From Ophiodon elongatus (Eukaryota > Chordata > Actinopteri > Perciformes > Hexagrammidae), in assembly GCA_016806645.1 (NCBI GenBank), contig JACSYO010001854.1, positions 646,001 to 710,000 of the forward strand: a stretch of DNA of 64,000 nt, read 5' to 3'. Below the pieces are notes generated by a model that saw only the letters and a program-made list of their open reading frames with translations, was not told the DNA's origin and did not search any database. The position numbers were made by a program, and so were the translations under genes. Numbering within the stretch: position 1 is the first letter of the stretch; each line of letters opens with the position of its first letter. Below, piece after piece: positions 12,801-20,884 of the stretch.

Positions 12801-15315
12801 TCCTTGAATGATGGGAGGACCTTTAAGTCAAGACCTTTTCAACAAACCAATAAAACTGTCCTTGTTTTAAAGGGATGATAAAGGTTGAACTTTATTTATA
12901 TAGTAACCTCTGAGGGCTCTCCCTCCATCCCAAACCACACCAGCATGACCATAGTAATAATAATAATGTGTCACGTTAACAAGTTCAATCAAAAAGAAGA
13001 AGTAGATTTAAGATAAACGAGCAAAGAAGTCTTGAAGTCGTGGAAAGAATCGGTCTGAATGAGTTTGAGTCTCCCAACTTAAACAATTCTAGGCATTCAA
13101 AAGAAAATAGCTAAGTGATGCTGTGGAGAGCTGCTTCCTGTCACATCCTCTCAATGGTACCAAAGTGAAGCCAAAGGCTCGAGACTCAAAGCGTCCCTGT
13201 CGTGTCTCCTTCCCTCCGCAGCAACAAAGGCATGGACCACCTGTCCACCATGAAGAGGAAGAACGTGGTGCTGGTGTACGACCTCCTCCTGGAGATGCTG
13301 GACGCCAACACGCCGAGCAGCGGCAGCCAACCGTCGTCCTCGCCGAGCTCCGACACGTACTCCGACCAGACCCAGTACGCCCAGCCCCCGTCCCACCAGC
13401 CCCCGTCCCACCAGCAGCCGGCCGCCGACGGCCCGCACGGACCCCTGGAGGACCCGGAGCTGGACGCGCACCTGCAGGCGATGCCCCTCCACTCATCGCC
13501 TCCATTCCAGAGTTTAGGGGTGTCTCACATGGACGGCAATGAGTAAGTCACCGCCGGGGAAACTGTGTTCCCAGTCAAGGTGCTGGATTCAGAATTGTAC
13601 TTGATTTGAAGTGTAAAAGTTCTTCAGCTATCTTTTTATGAAAGTTCCATGCTTCGTGGTTACACTCGTCTTTTCATCGCTCCGACATCAGATCGTGCTT
13701 GAAGTGGATCAGCCAGACCACATGCCTTGTGAAGTTACTGCTGACGAAAAGTCAACGTTGCTTTCAAATGACAGAATAATGAGGGACTTTTATTGTGTAG
13801 AATTTATAGGAAAAAGTGTTTTATCATCGAATTAGCCGAGCTTTGTTAGCGCCAGTTCTATGATAAAACAAGTCTACAGGGAGGAAGAGTAAGCAGAAAA
13901 TTAAATGTTTTAATTCACCGTTTAACAGTCGCTTCTTTAACCAGGAAATATATCAATATATCACCACCCAATCAGGCAGCTTGCATTGAACTGTCAAGTT
14001 TGAACACAGCTGCGATTAGGCGGCAACCTTCAGTTCTGAAAAGTGAAACCAAGCGTCTTAAATCTGCATTCTCTCTCCTGGCCACCAGGGGCGACTCCTC
14101 TGGTTGTATAGAAGTCAAAGCTTCATGTGTTAAAGCTGCATTCTCTCTCCTGACCACCAGGGGGCGACTCCTCTGGTTGTATAGAAGTCTATAGAAATGA
14201 CTCTACTTCTCTCTTGATTTATTCCCTCAGTAAACATTGTAAACATGAGTTTATGTCTCAATCTCTAGTTTCAAGTCTTCTTCAATACAGCATGATGTTC
14301 ATTTAGTAAATTATGGTCCATTTAGAGTCCAACAGACCATAAAGCAGGGGATGCTTTAGGGCGGGGCTACAGGTGATTGACAGGTCTCTTACCAGAGACG
14401 TATACAAAGTCTCTACGTCCTCCGCAACCTAAATATGGTCACTTCCTGTTTACTGGTTGCAAAAAAACAACATGGCCACGGACAAAACACCAAACTCGAG
14501 GCTTCAAAACATCAGTCCACAAACCGATGGGTGACGTCACGACAACTGCGTCTACTTCTGTGGCTTAAATATAATCGCATTGAAAAGACAAGTGTAACCA
14601 CGGCCTTGTGAAGAGAAGGAGAGTTTTTGTGTGAGGTAAAAACATACGAATTTTGGGGATTTCATTGCTTTCGGATCAGTTGAAGAAGGAAGGAAAAGAA
14701 AGCAGAGGGTAAAGAAAGGAGGGAGGACAGAAGGAAGGCAATAAGGAGAGTTGTATGGCAGGAAAAAAAGAGGGAATAAAGGAAAGCTAAAAGGAAAGAA
14801 GAAGGGAATGTGGGAAGGAATTGCAGGGAAAGAAGGAAAGAAACTAGGAGAGGAGAGGAGGAAGGAAAAGTAAACGGAGGAGAAAGGGGAAGGAGAGAAG
14901 ATGAGAAGAAAAGTAGCAAGGAAATAAATTAGGATAGATGAAAGGAGGTAAGAATGAAGGAATGAAGGAAAAGAAAAAGTATAGAGGAAGGGAAGATTAT
15001 GGAGTGATGGAGAAAGGAAAGTAAATAAAGGGTAATAAGGACAGGAGGAAAGACGGGTAAGAAAAACATAAGGTTGGAAGGAAAATGAAATAAAGGAAGG
15101 ATGGAAAGAGAGAAAATATTTGGCGATAAAAGTTGTTGACGAAAATAAAATGTCTGTCAAAGTGGTTTCCTAATGAATCATAACTGACATCTCTCCTCAG
15201 CTACATCCATCCTGAGCCGTGGTCACTGCAGCCGGGGGACGACTGTCCACCGGAGCAACCCACGGATTACATCATCGCCAATCGGGGCGTCATGGAAACG
15301 GCCTTAGAGGGGTGA
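1583..15315 (+). CDS. esr2: Estrogen receptor beta, 3' part (hinge, ligand-binding and F domains), exons 4-9
   Basis: Ligand-activated nuclear receptor (NR3A2) that binds estrogens, dimerises on estrogen response elements and recruits coactivators through AF-2. The coding segments are 1583-1942, 4157-4295, 8304-8437, 12420-12603, 13222-13542 and 15201-15315. They join in one frame to 416 codons plus TGA. Visible hallmarks are SPEEFISRIMEAEPPEIYL, the helix-3 segment NLADKELVLMISWAKKIPG (with the glutamate that holds the A-ring hydroxyl of estradiol), IWRSVDHPGKL (with the matching arginine), FDMLLAATSRFRELKLQ, LLSHIRHVSNKGMDHL (with the D-ring-contacting histidine) and the AF-2 helix YDLLLEML. 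The wording fits ERbeta better than ERalpha (KKIPG, PEIYLMED). The DNA-binding domain and N-terminus are not in the window. syne2 converges on it from the right, as in other vertebrates. Whether it is esr2a or esr2b is not resolved. Confidence 0.96.
1955..1994. repeat. (GT)n microsatellite next to esr2 exon 4 donor
   Basis: Twenty GT units starting 12 bp after the exon 4 donor. Confidence 0.95.
2491..2503 (+). promoter_or_regulatory. Perfect DR1 (AGGTCA A AGGTCA) in esr2 intron 4
   Basis: Two exact AGGTCA half-sites separated by one base, the consensus for RXR heterodimers, HNF4 and COUP-TF. It lies 549 bp after exon 4. No functional evidence is available from sequence alone. Confidence 0.45.
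2635..3030. repeat. 8-bp minisatellite GAGTCTCT/GAGTCACT
   Basis: About 49 tandem octamers, alternating gagtctct and gagtcact variants. gagtcact contains TGAGTCA, the AP-1 site, many times over. No coding role. Confidence 0.95.
3165..3419. repeat. CCTCT-type polypyrimidine tract
   Basis: Nearly pure C/T on the + strand with a cctctcctct pattern. It creates long artefactual ORFs of Ser/Pro/Leu or Arg/Glu/Gly. A homopurine-homopyrimidine tract of this length can form triplex DNA. Confidence 0.95.
4157..4295 (+). CDS. esr2: esr2 exon 5: LBD helices 4-6
   Basis: It encodes FVELSLADQIHLLKCCWLEI then LMLGLIWRSVDHPGKL and IFSPDFKLN. The acceptor is ctccag, ending at 4156; the donor is CAG|GTGAGG at 4296. 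The length of 139 bp equals the conserved length of ESR exon 5. It contains the arginine of WRS that, with the helix-3 glutamate, anchors the phenolic hydroxyl of estradiol. The phase joins exon 4 (split GGC) and exon 6 (split AGG). Confidence 0.97.
6386..6436. repeat. (CA)n microsatellite
   Basis: About 25 CA units in esr2 intron 5. Confidence 0.95.
6798..6919. repeat. (GT)n microsatellite, interrupted
   Basis: About 120 bp of GT with few interruptions in esr2 intron 5. It gives false Cys-Val ORFs. Confidence 0.95.
7791..7864. repeat. 16-bp tandem repeat (atcaatacatagatgc)
   Basis: Four to five copies of a 16-bp unit in esr2 intron 5. Confidence 0.9.
8041..8161 (+). mobile_element. Interspersed repeat, partial copy 3
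   Basis: Only the end of the element remains: acacatgaagctttgact and acaaccagaggagtcgcccc, followed by aggaggttgccgcct. The CTCF-like core is damaged (cccctaaagg). In esr2 intron 5. Confidence 0.8.
8304..8437 (+). CDS. esr2: esr2 exon 6: LBD helices 7-8
   Basis: It encodes EEGQCVEGIMEIFDMLLAAT then SRFRELKLQREEYVCLKAMI and LLNS. The acceptor is ctccgtag, ending at 8303; the donor is CCA|GTGAGT at 8438. The length of 134 bp matches ESR exon 6. The sequence is strongly conserved with other vertebrate ERbeta proteins. Confidence 0.97.
8825..9232. mobile_element. Dispersed teleost repeat (tcatttagcagacactttta type)
   Basis: Begins tttagcagacacttttatcc and aaagcaacttacaataagtg, a sequence I know as a very common interspersed repeat in fish genomes, and continues through ggggagctcattccacca. 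No ORF. The class of element is not assigned. It sits in esr2 intron 6. Confidence 0.6.
9236..9366. repeat. 12-bp tandem repeat (accagagcctgg)
   Basis: About 11 copies of accagagcctgg/accagaacctgt. The minus strand has a Gly-Ser-Gly ORF that is a by-product. Confidence 0.9.
9570..9712. repeat. GTCGACCCCTCACCCA tandem repeat
   Basis: About eight imperfect copies built on gtcgacccctcaccca, each carrying a GTCGAC palindrome. Confidence 0.85.
10100..10463. repeat. 26-bp minisatellite (tttaattaaagagtctcc core)
   Basis: Fourteen copies of a 26-bp unit, at least the first eleven identical; the last units carry single changes. Each has an 8-bp TTAATTAA palindrome. Very recent expansion, in esr2 intron 6. 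Confidence 0.95.
10742..10755 (-). promoter_or_regulatory. CTCF core motif in esr2 intron 6
   Basis: The minus strand reads CCACCAGGGGGCAG, a full match to the CTCF core consensus, in otherwise unique sequence. Confidence 0.55.
12420..12603 (+). CDS. esr2: esr2 exon 7: LBD helices 9-11 (dimer interface)
   Basis: It encodes NLCTSSPQTAEELESRNKLL, RLLDSVIDALVWAISKLGL and TTQQQTLRLGHLTMLLSHIR. The acceptor is gttgcag, ending at 12419; the donor is AG|GTACAG at 12604. The length of 184 bp matches ESR exon 7. The helix-10 stretch reads RLGHLTMLLSHIRHV where the family normally has RLAHLLMLLSHIRHV or RLAQLLLILSHIRHM, so there are two changes (Ala to Gly, Leu to Thr) in the helix that forms the receptor dimer interface. 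Confidence 0.96.
12604..13221 (+). other. esr2 intron 7
   Basis: 618 bp, AT-rich, no repeat array and no coding signal. Confidence 0.7.
13222..13542 (+). CDS. esr2: esr2 exon 8: helix 12 (AF-2) and F domain
   Basis: The acceptor is cctccgcag, ending at 13221. The exon encodes SNKGMDHLSTMKRKNVVLVY and DLLLEMLDAN, then a Ser/Pro/Gln-rich F domain with a duplicated QPPSH unit. The residue just before helix 12 is leucine (VVLVYD) where ERalpha and ERbeta normally have proline (VVPLYD/VVPVYD). The donor GA|GTAAGT at 13543 joins exon 9 in frame. Without that splice the frame reads GAG TAA and stops at 13544-13546, so intron retention would end the protein one residue after the junction. The length is 321 bp. 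Confidence 0.95.
   Translation, partial: QQRHGPPVHHEEEERGAGVRPPPGDAGRQHAEQRQPTVVLAELRHVLRPDPVRPAPVPPAPVPPAAGRRRPARTPGGPGAGRAPAGDAPPLIASIPEFRGVSHGRQ
14080..14094 (+). promoter_or_regulatory. CTCF-like motif in inverted repeat copy (imperfect)
   Basis: GGCCACCAGGGGCGA: the CTCF core with one G missing. Confidence 0.4.
14152..14167 (+). promoter_or_regulatory. CTCF-like motif in inverted repeat copy
   Basis: GACCACCAGGGGGCGA, exact counterpart of the motifs at 1,374 and 1,447 but in the opposite orientation. Confidence 0.55.
14676..15110. repeat. Purine-rich (GGAAGG/AAGGA) tract
   Basis: About 435 bp of mostly A/G on the + strand. The minus-strand ORF of about 200 residues here (Ser/Phe/Leu/Pro-rich) is a by-product of the skew. 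Confidence 0.9.
15201..15315 (+). CDS. esr2: esr2 exon 9: C-terminal end of F domain
   Basis: The acceptor is tctctcctcag, ending at 15200. In the phase set by exon 8, the exon reads DYIHPEPWSLQPGDDC ... PTDYIIANRGVMETALEG and then TGA at 15313-15315. The frame is open across the whole exon, and the acceptor and the exon 8 donor are strong, so I take this as the principal end. I cannot match the 37 residues to a known motif; the F domain is poorly conserved between fish. An isoform ending at the TAA of 13544 is possible. Confidence 0.8.
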
Positions 15316-16910
15316 TGGGACTGAAAAGAGACTAACTGAGACTGAACCTTTAATGCCCCCCCCCCCCTCCCCCCCTCCCCCGCCCCCCTCCCCCGCCCTA
15401 AAGATCGAGAGAAGGAAACATCAACAACAACAGAAAAGGATTAAAAAACAAACGGAAAGTGCTGTTGTGAGGTAGTTTTGTTTCTTTCCTCTATTGTTGA
15501 GATGTTTTTAGTCTTTAAAAAAAAAACATTTTTGATCGAATGTATATTTTGTGTGCGTAAATATTTCTCGTGAATGTGCACTACGGTCGGTTTGAGCTCT
15601 TTTTTGATATACAGTATTTGTATCTCTTTTTTTCACCTCGGTGTGACATCCAGAACAAGCCGTCTAGGATCTGCAGCGACTTACACGACGGTGCATGTGG
15701 TCGACGCGGTTCACACATTTACATCACGGTTGTTGGTCGTATCGCTTTGAAAAAAAAAAAAGGCAACGCTTTCTATCACACTGGTGTTTTTCTGCTTCAC
15801 TTCTAACCGTGTACTACTTTGGTATTTTAATCGGAGCCTGTTCATCCAGGGTTTCTTTTCTACTCTCTTTGTACAAAACTACAAGTTTCCGTGGAGACAA
15901 GAAGCGTCAGTTTGTGGCCTTTTTAACAAGATGACTGTTAACGCGAGCTTTCTTCTCTGGTCCTCTGGTCAAACTAAGGCTGGATGTACTCAACCACCAC
16001 CTGGCATCGGCACCAAAACTATTTAACGAGATACACCTGAGTTGCTAACAAGCTAAGAGGTTATTAAAAGTTACGCCAATATATCAAGTTGCTAATAATA
16101 ACTGTACGCATGTTTATATTCCTAACATGCTAAACATTGCTTAGCAGTCCCTCCCCTTCCAGTGGGGCCTTATTTAAGACGAAATATGAACGGTAGTCAA
16201 CGGCGACAGAGACGATAACTTGTTTGTTTGAATCGCGCCGTGAATAACGCGTACGATGTTTGTCCATTTAAAAGATCATTTTGAAAGTCAAGAAAGTCGG
16301 AGTGAGTTATTATTATGAATACAAAACAAAAAAACGAATGAATTACCGAGTTTCTTTTTGCTTTCCCTTCACTTCAAGACTTGCCATGTTAACTGTATGC
16401 ATTTAAAGATACTATCATGCTAAACATTAGCATGTAAACATGCTTATTATATGCATGTTGACACATACTTTAGCATGTTAGCGCTAACAGTTTAGCTACG
16501 CTGGTAAAATAGAGTGAAACATAGTCCTGTTTAAATTGCTGCACATTTGTCTGTACATCAGATATATTTAAATACTTCATTCATGACTTGATACCTGTGA
16601 TACTAAAGACTGAATACCTTGTTAGCGTTAGCTGTACTTCAAGGGTAAAGCTAACATGCTAATGCATGTTGATATGGTAAACCTGCCAAATTTACAGTTT
16701 ATGAGATTAGATTTTTTCTCAACCAAGTTTTGTTTGCTACAAAGAAAACAGGATGGAAAACGTATTCACGATTAACTTAACACATACATTTTATGTTTCT
16801 TTTTTTTTAGAAAGAAAATTAGATTTCACAACAATTTGTAAGATATTTATACCATCTACTTTTTAACTAGACATAAAAAAAATGGGATTCTCTGTACAAA
16901 TCAAAATGTT

Positions 16911-16916
16911 ATTAAA
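16911..16916 (+). terminator. Candidate polyadenylation signal ATTAAA for esr2
   Basis: ATTAAA lies about 1.6 kb after the esr2 stop, and a TA microsatellite follows 45 bp later. An AATAAA at 17,007-17,012 is the alternative. Position is the only support. Confidence 0.35.
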
Positions 16917-16958
16917 GTACCAACTGCACACAAAGTTGCCTTTGCATGCTTTATTTAA

Positions 16959-16961
<3 letters not shown>

Positions 16962-16994
<33 letters not shown>
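16962..16994. repeat. (TA)n microsatellite
   Basis: About 16 TA units in the esr2 3' region. Confidence 0.95.
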
Positions 16995-16996
<2 letters not shown>

Positions 16997-17006
16997 ATCA
17001 TATATC

Positions 17007-17012
17007 AATAAA
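17007..17012 (+). terminator. Candidate polyadenylation signal AATAAA for esr2
   Basis: This canonical AATAAA follows the TA microsatellite (16,962-16,994) in the esr2 3' region. It would give a 3' UTR of about 1.7 kb. Confidence 0.35.
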
Positions 17013-17744
17013 GCTCATTATTGGCAATTATTTTGGAACAAACCTCCCATTGAGCTCATTCCCACTCATACGATACCTTCAGCTAATGAACAAATTATTA
17101 TCTGTTACAAATCTAAGCGATTCAAGATTCGAGATGAATACAGTAGAAAGCTTCTGGTAAACATTCTGCTCCCACGGAGCCGCCTAAACAAAGGGAAATG
17201 CATTTAAAAAGATTTTAAGTTTTTTTTTTTAAGTTTTGCGTCGTAGCCTCGTGAAACCAAGTGACTGAACATGAAGGAATCCTCCGCGTTCTTCTGTGTG
17301 ATTTATGCTCCGTGAACACATGAAGAAGAATGTGAGCGTCGGTCCAGAACTGGCTTGTTCAGTTGTTCCTGGCTCTCCAGACGACTGTTTGTCTCTCTGC
17401 ACGTTTTAAAGCCTCGTGTGTTTTTGGGGCTTGTTTGCTGCGGTGTTCTGGATTTTCGCTGTTTGGTGCCATCCGAGTTCAAATAGCTTTGTTTTGATCC
17501 TTTCAGAATATTGGATTTATAACCCCAACGCATCATTTAGGTCCTTTTTGGACGTCCAGTCGAGCCGTGCCACGTCGCTGCCAATGTAAATTCAGCTTTG
17601 GTGCCAGAGTACCCTCCACTAAGAGACGGACACGCTTTCTCTCCTGATGTCTGTAGCTTGTACATGCATGCACACACACACACACACACTCTCTCTCTTC
17701 TATGAGATCTTTTGCCTGTCAGACCTGTCTTTCTCTAACCCGGC

Positions 17745-18395
17745 GACATAGTAAACACAGTTTGTTGTCGATCAAAAATGACAATCTATACATCCCATGA
17801 ATAAGAGTTCACGAAATAAATCCAACTTGACACACTTTTTTGTCGTTTGTTTCTGTTTTTGCCGAGTGTTGCGTAACAATTGGGATCAAACTCTGACTTT
17901 TGAAATCAAGTCCCACCCTCTCTGTAATATTTAGGATGAATAATGTTAACACTGTAAATGAAACACATCTAAAGGTCTTTGATTGTGCTTGTACACGGCT
18001 ACATTCAATGCCCAAAGGATCACTCGCATTCATGTTCCGGCTCGTCTGATTATTGACACCAGTCGCTAATATAATATTGGTGCATCAATATTAAGCAGAA
18101 TCTAAAAAATACCCTTTTTAAAATCTAATAAAGTTATTTTTTTTTTTTATATTGTATTGAAACAAATTACCGTAAATGGGCATAATGCTACCATGTTTGC
18201 TAAAAGCACTTGATTAGCTATTGTTACATCCGGGGCACTGTTCTGCCCCCTAGTGGTCAAGAATCATCAAACGCAGCTTTGATTTGAGGACATATTTTAT
18301 TCTGCAAATCTTTTTGGTTTAGTGATCTGCTAAAATATTTAAAAGAATTACCTCCAAAACACGGGATGCAAAGTTATTAAGATAAAGTCTGTAGT
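17745..18395. repeat. Direct duplication of syne2 downstream region, copy 1 (diverged)
   Basis: Similar, with gaps, to 20,170-20,990. Shared landmarks are atcaaaaatgacaat, tatacatcccat, caatgcccaaaggatc, gattagct, tgccccctagtggtca and agtgatctgctaaaa. With the pseudo-KASH exon that follows it, it forms a collinear copy of the syne2 3' end. Confidence 0.85.
18243..18256 (-). promoter_or_regulatory. CTCF core motif in duplicated intergenic copy 1
   Basis: The minus strand reads CCACTAGGGGGCAG. The same motif is preserved at 20,871-20,884 although the surrounding copies have diverged. Confidence 0.55.
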
Positions 18396-18437
18396 GTGTT
18401 ATTACATATTGAGAAGGACTTTGTCAGACATTTTTAA

Positions 18438-18628
18438 GATAGATAGATAAATACTTTATTAATCCCACAAGGGGACATTTTTTCTTAACAGCAGCATTTT
18501 TACATAAGAAAAGAAACATTTTTACATAAGAAAAGAACAAGATATACAAAATAGAATAGAATAACAATAAGAAAAAATGCATAATATATACAACAAATAG
18601 AATAGAATAATAATATTAAATAAAATGA
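18438..18628. mobile_element. Dispersed teleost-type repeat with GATA head
   Basis: Starts with gatagatagataaatac then tttattaatcccacaagg and an AT-rich body of tagaa units. The same signature (tttattagtcccacaagg) occurs at 33,895 next to a GATAA array. It interrupts the pseudo-KASH exon. The family name is not known to me; no coding capacity. Confidence 0.6.
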
Positions 18629-18726
18629 ACTAACAAAAAGATGAAGAATAGCGGTGTAGGGGGAATGCAGCTCGTGGAACCCGCTAGAAGAAGGGTCGCC
18701 GTGGGGAAGACTCCTCCCTCTTCTCC
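18629..18726 (-). pseudogene. Decayed second copy of the syne2 KASH exon
   Basis: On the minus strand a conserved AG acceptor (cgtcag) is followed by EKREESSPRRPFF, then TAG (18,684-18,686) where the real exon has His. Next comes RVPRAAFPLH, and after a 1-bp deletion LFFIFLLV. This matches EERRDSSPRRPFF, RVLRAAFPLH and LLFFVLLV of the KASH exon at 22,127-22,337. The intron side is also similar up to about 18,772. Past the membrane segment the copy is cut off by a dispersed repeat. The stop and frameshift make it unable to encode a KASH domain. Confidence 0.85.
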
Positions 18727-19390
18727 CTGACGGTGGACAGATGCAACATCTGGGGGAAAGTTCATTTTTGAGTTTCAGCTGTCGTGTAAAAAGAAAAAGA
18801 AAAGAAAAAGTTTCAATTAGAGCGGGAACCACAACAAAGAAATCCCGTGGACACGTGACTGTCGCTGAGTTCTACCCCAAAGCTGTTCTGGATCACGGGC
18901 AAGTAACTTCACTCAAGTGGTCTTTTAATTTAAATTAACTTACATTTTTTTTTATTTTATGACAAGTAGTAATTATTTCCTGTAATATATAATAATAATA
19001 ATAATAATTCATATTACAATCATAAAACTAAACTGACTTTCCTGGACAAACTAAGAAATTACTATTATAACTTTTTATACATATTATTCTGACTTTGTTT
19101 TCGATATTATACTATAACGTTCTCATTACTTTCTTCAACCTACGATACTATTACTTTTTTTTTATCACTTTTCACTACATAATATTTCTTACTATTTATG
19201 AATTTTTTATCACTTTTTTGACATTTATCACTGATAATAAATTTATCATTTATCATCTTCTACATACCTATGATGTTTTTAAAGTTTCTTCGACATACTA
19301 TACTTGGACTTTTTTTGACATAATATACTATAACTTTCTTATCACTTTTTCGACCTATTATAGTAGGACTTTTTTAAGGTGTTTTCTGAC

Positions 19391-19493
19391 ATCCAGTACT
19401 ATACATACATCCAGTACTACACATACATCCAGTACTATACATACATCCAGTACTACACATACATCCAGTACTATACATACATCCAGTACTATA
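19391..19493. repeat. 18-bp tandem repeat (atacatccagtactacac)
   Basis: Six copies, with ctacac and ctatac forms alternating, suggesting a 36-bp higher-order unit. Confidence 0.9.
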
Positions 19494-19610
19494 CTGTGAC
19501 TCCTCCTCTTCCATACACTAGGTGTCCCTGTTGCTTGTGGTTGTCTGTTGCAGGCTGAGTGGAGGCTCATCAGCTCTGAGCCACACCGTCTCCTCAAAGA
19601 CCTTCATTCA

Positions 19611-19633
19611 GCACACGCACACACACACGCACG

Positions 19634-19664
<31 letters not shown>

Positions 19665-19708
19665 ACACACACGCACACACGCACACGCACGCACGCACAC
19701 ACACACAC
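19611..19708. repeat. (CA)n microsatellite with CG interruptions
   Basis: About 100 bp of acac with acgc interruptions. Confidence 0.95.
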
Positions 19709-20179
19709 TTTATAACTTTTTTTCGGCATGCTATACTGTGAGCTTTTTATGACTTTATGTTCGATAGTTTGACTTGTTTTTTAAACTTCTTTTTGACATA
19801 CTATGACCTTGTATTGATATTTAATATACAACTACATAAAAATAATGGCTTACTACTGTGACATTTTGGCATAAATAATGACTTTTTTAAACCTTTTTGG
19901 AACATGCTGTACTATGACATTTGTTGACCTAATACATCGTGTCTTTTTTCAACATGATTCTTTGACCTCATTTTGTTTTTGCATACAATATGAATTTTTA
20001 AAACATTTCAGCAAACTACACTATGTTTTCATAATTATTTTCTTTACTGTGCCACTTTTCTTTATTTTTGTTTACACAACATACACATTCATATCTAAGA
20101 TCCTGCAAGTTTTTAGCCAAGGTCTTTTTCTAGCACAGACATACAGTAAACAGACAGCTGCAAATCATTGCAAACACAG

Positions 20180-20185
20180 TTTATT
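20180..20185 (-). terminator. Candidate polyadenylation signal AATAAA for syne2
   Basis: Reads AATAAA on the minus strand about 1.9 kb past the syne2 stop. The paralogous position in the duplicated copy near 17,763 has lost it (AACAAA). Confidence 0.35.
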
Positions 20186-20870
20186 GTCAATCAAAAATGA
20201 CAATTTATACATCCCATAAATAATAGTTCACAAAATAAATCAAACTTTACACACTTTTTGTTGTTTCTTTCATTACTGCTGAGTTTGTACAAATTAGGAT
20301 CAAATAATATTAACACCGTATATGCACAAAGATCTTTAAATGTTTTTCGTTGACTTTCAATGCCCAAAGGATCTCTTACATTCATGTCTGACACCAGTTC
20401 ATCAACAACATGACTGACAGGTGTTTTAAAGGGAAGTCCCTCATGTACGTTACAGCGCGAACCACAAACTGTGATTTAAATCGGTCTTTAACCTTTGACC
20501 TGCTGGATGTTTGACCCCTGCAGGTTATGAACATAAAGTTATTCTTCAAGATGATGGTGTCGCTGTGTGTTCTGTATTAAACGGCTAAATGTCCGAGCGA
20601 TACGCGTTAGCTGCTGTTAAAGTCTAGAAAAAGGAACTCCCTGCCGACGCTAATATTGTGGCGTCAATATTCACCGTTTCTAAAAAAGAAGAAACACCTT
20701 TTAAAACTTAATTAAATCATTGATTTTTATATAACTTTGAATCAAATGACTTAAATGTAATGTGACATGGTTGCTCACGGTACCAAATGCACTGAGGATT
20801 AACTCCCAACTACGTTAGCTAAAAGCGGTTGATTAGCTGTCGCTGTATCAGGGGTGCGTCTCGACTCTTT

Positions 20871-20884
20871 CTGCCCCCTAGTGG
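20871..20884 (-). promoter_or_regulatory. CTCF core motif in duplicated intergenic copy 2
   Basis: The minus strand reads CCACTAGGGGGCAG, the partner of 18,243-18,256. Confidence 0.55.

Larger units (their letters stand above)
14018..14566 (-). mobile_element. Interspersed repeat, copy 2 (inverted)
   Basis: Inverted partner of 1,027-1,517, with the same internal tandem blocks and the end tgggtgacgtcacgacaa. It is slightly longer (extra sequence around 14,370-14,470). It lies in esr2 intron 8. Confidence 0.85.
13543..15200 (+). other. esr2 intron 8
   Basis: 1.66 kb, holding the inverted interspersed repeat and the purine tract. If retained, translation ends at the TAA of 13,544-13,546. Confidence 0.65.
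15316..17012 (+). other. esr2: Probable esr2 3' UTR
   Basis: This AT-rich non-coding sequence follows the TGA. It starts with a C-rich stretch (15,356-15,399). It contains no convincing ORF and several copies of the words catgttaac and gctaacatg. Its end is inferred from candidate polyadenylation signals at 16,911 (ATTAAA) and 17,007 (AATAAA). The true end is not determined. Confidence 0.45.
18773..20160. other. Intergenic AT-rich region between esr2 and syne2
   Basis: Mostly T-rich low-complexity sequence with recurring ttttttgacatactatact-like words, plus the 18-bp and CA arrays listed. No gene recognised. Confidence 0.6.

Noticed and set aside
14552..15160. 202-codon minus ORF rich in Ser, Phe, Pro and Leu
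   Set aside because: Explained by the purine-rich skew of esr2 intron 8; no recognisable domain.
17816..17821. AATAAA as esr2 polyadenylation signal
   Set aside because: It lies inside the duplicated syne2 downstream copy, beyond two better placed signals at 16,911 and 17,007.
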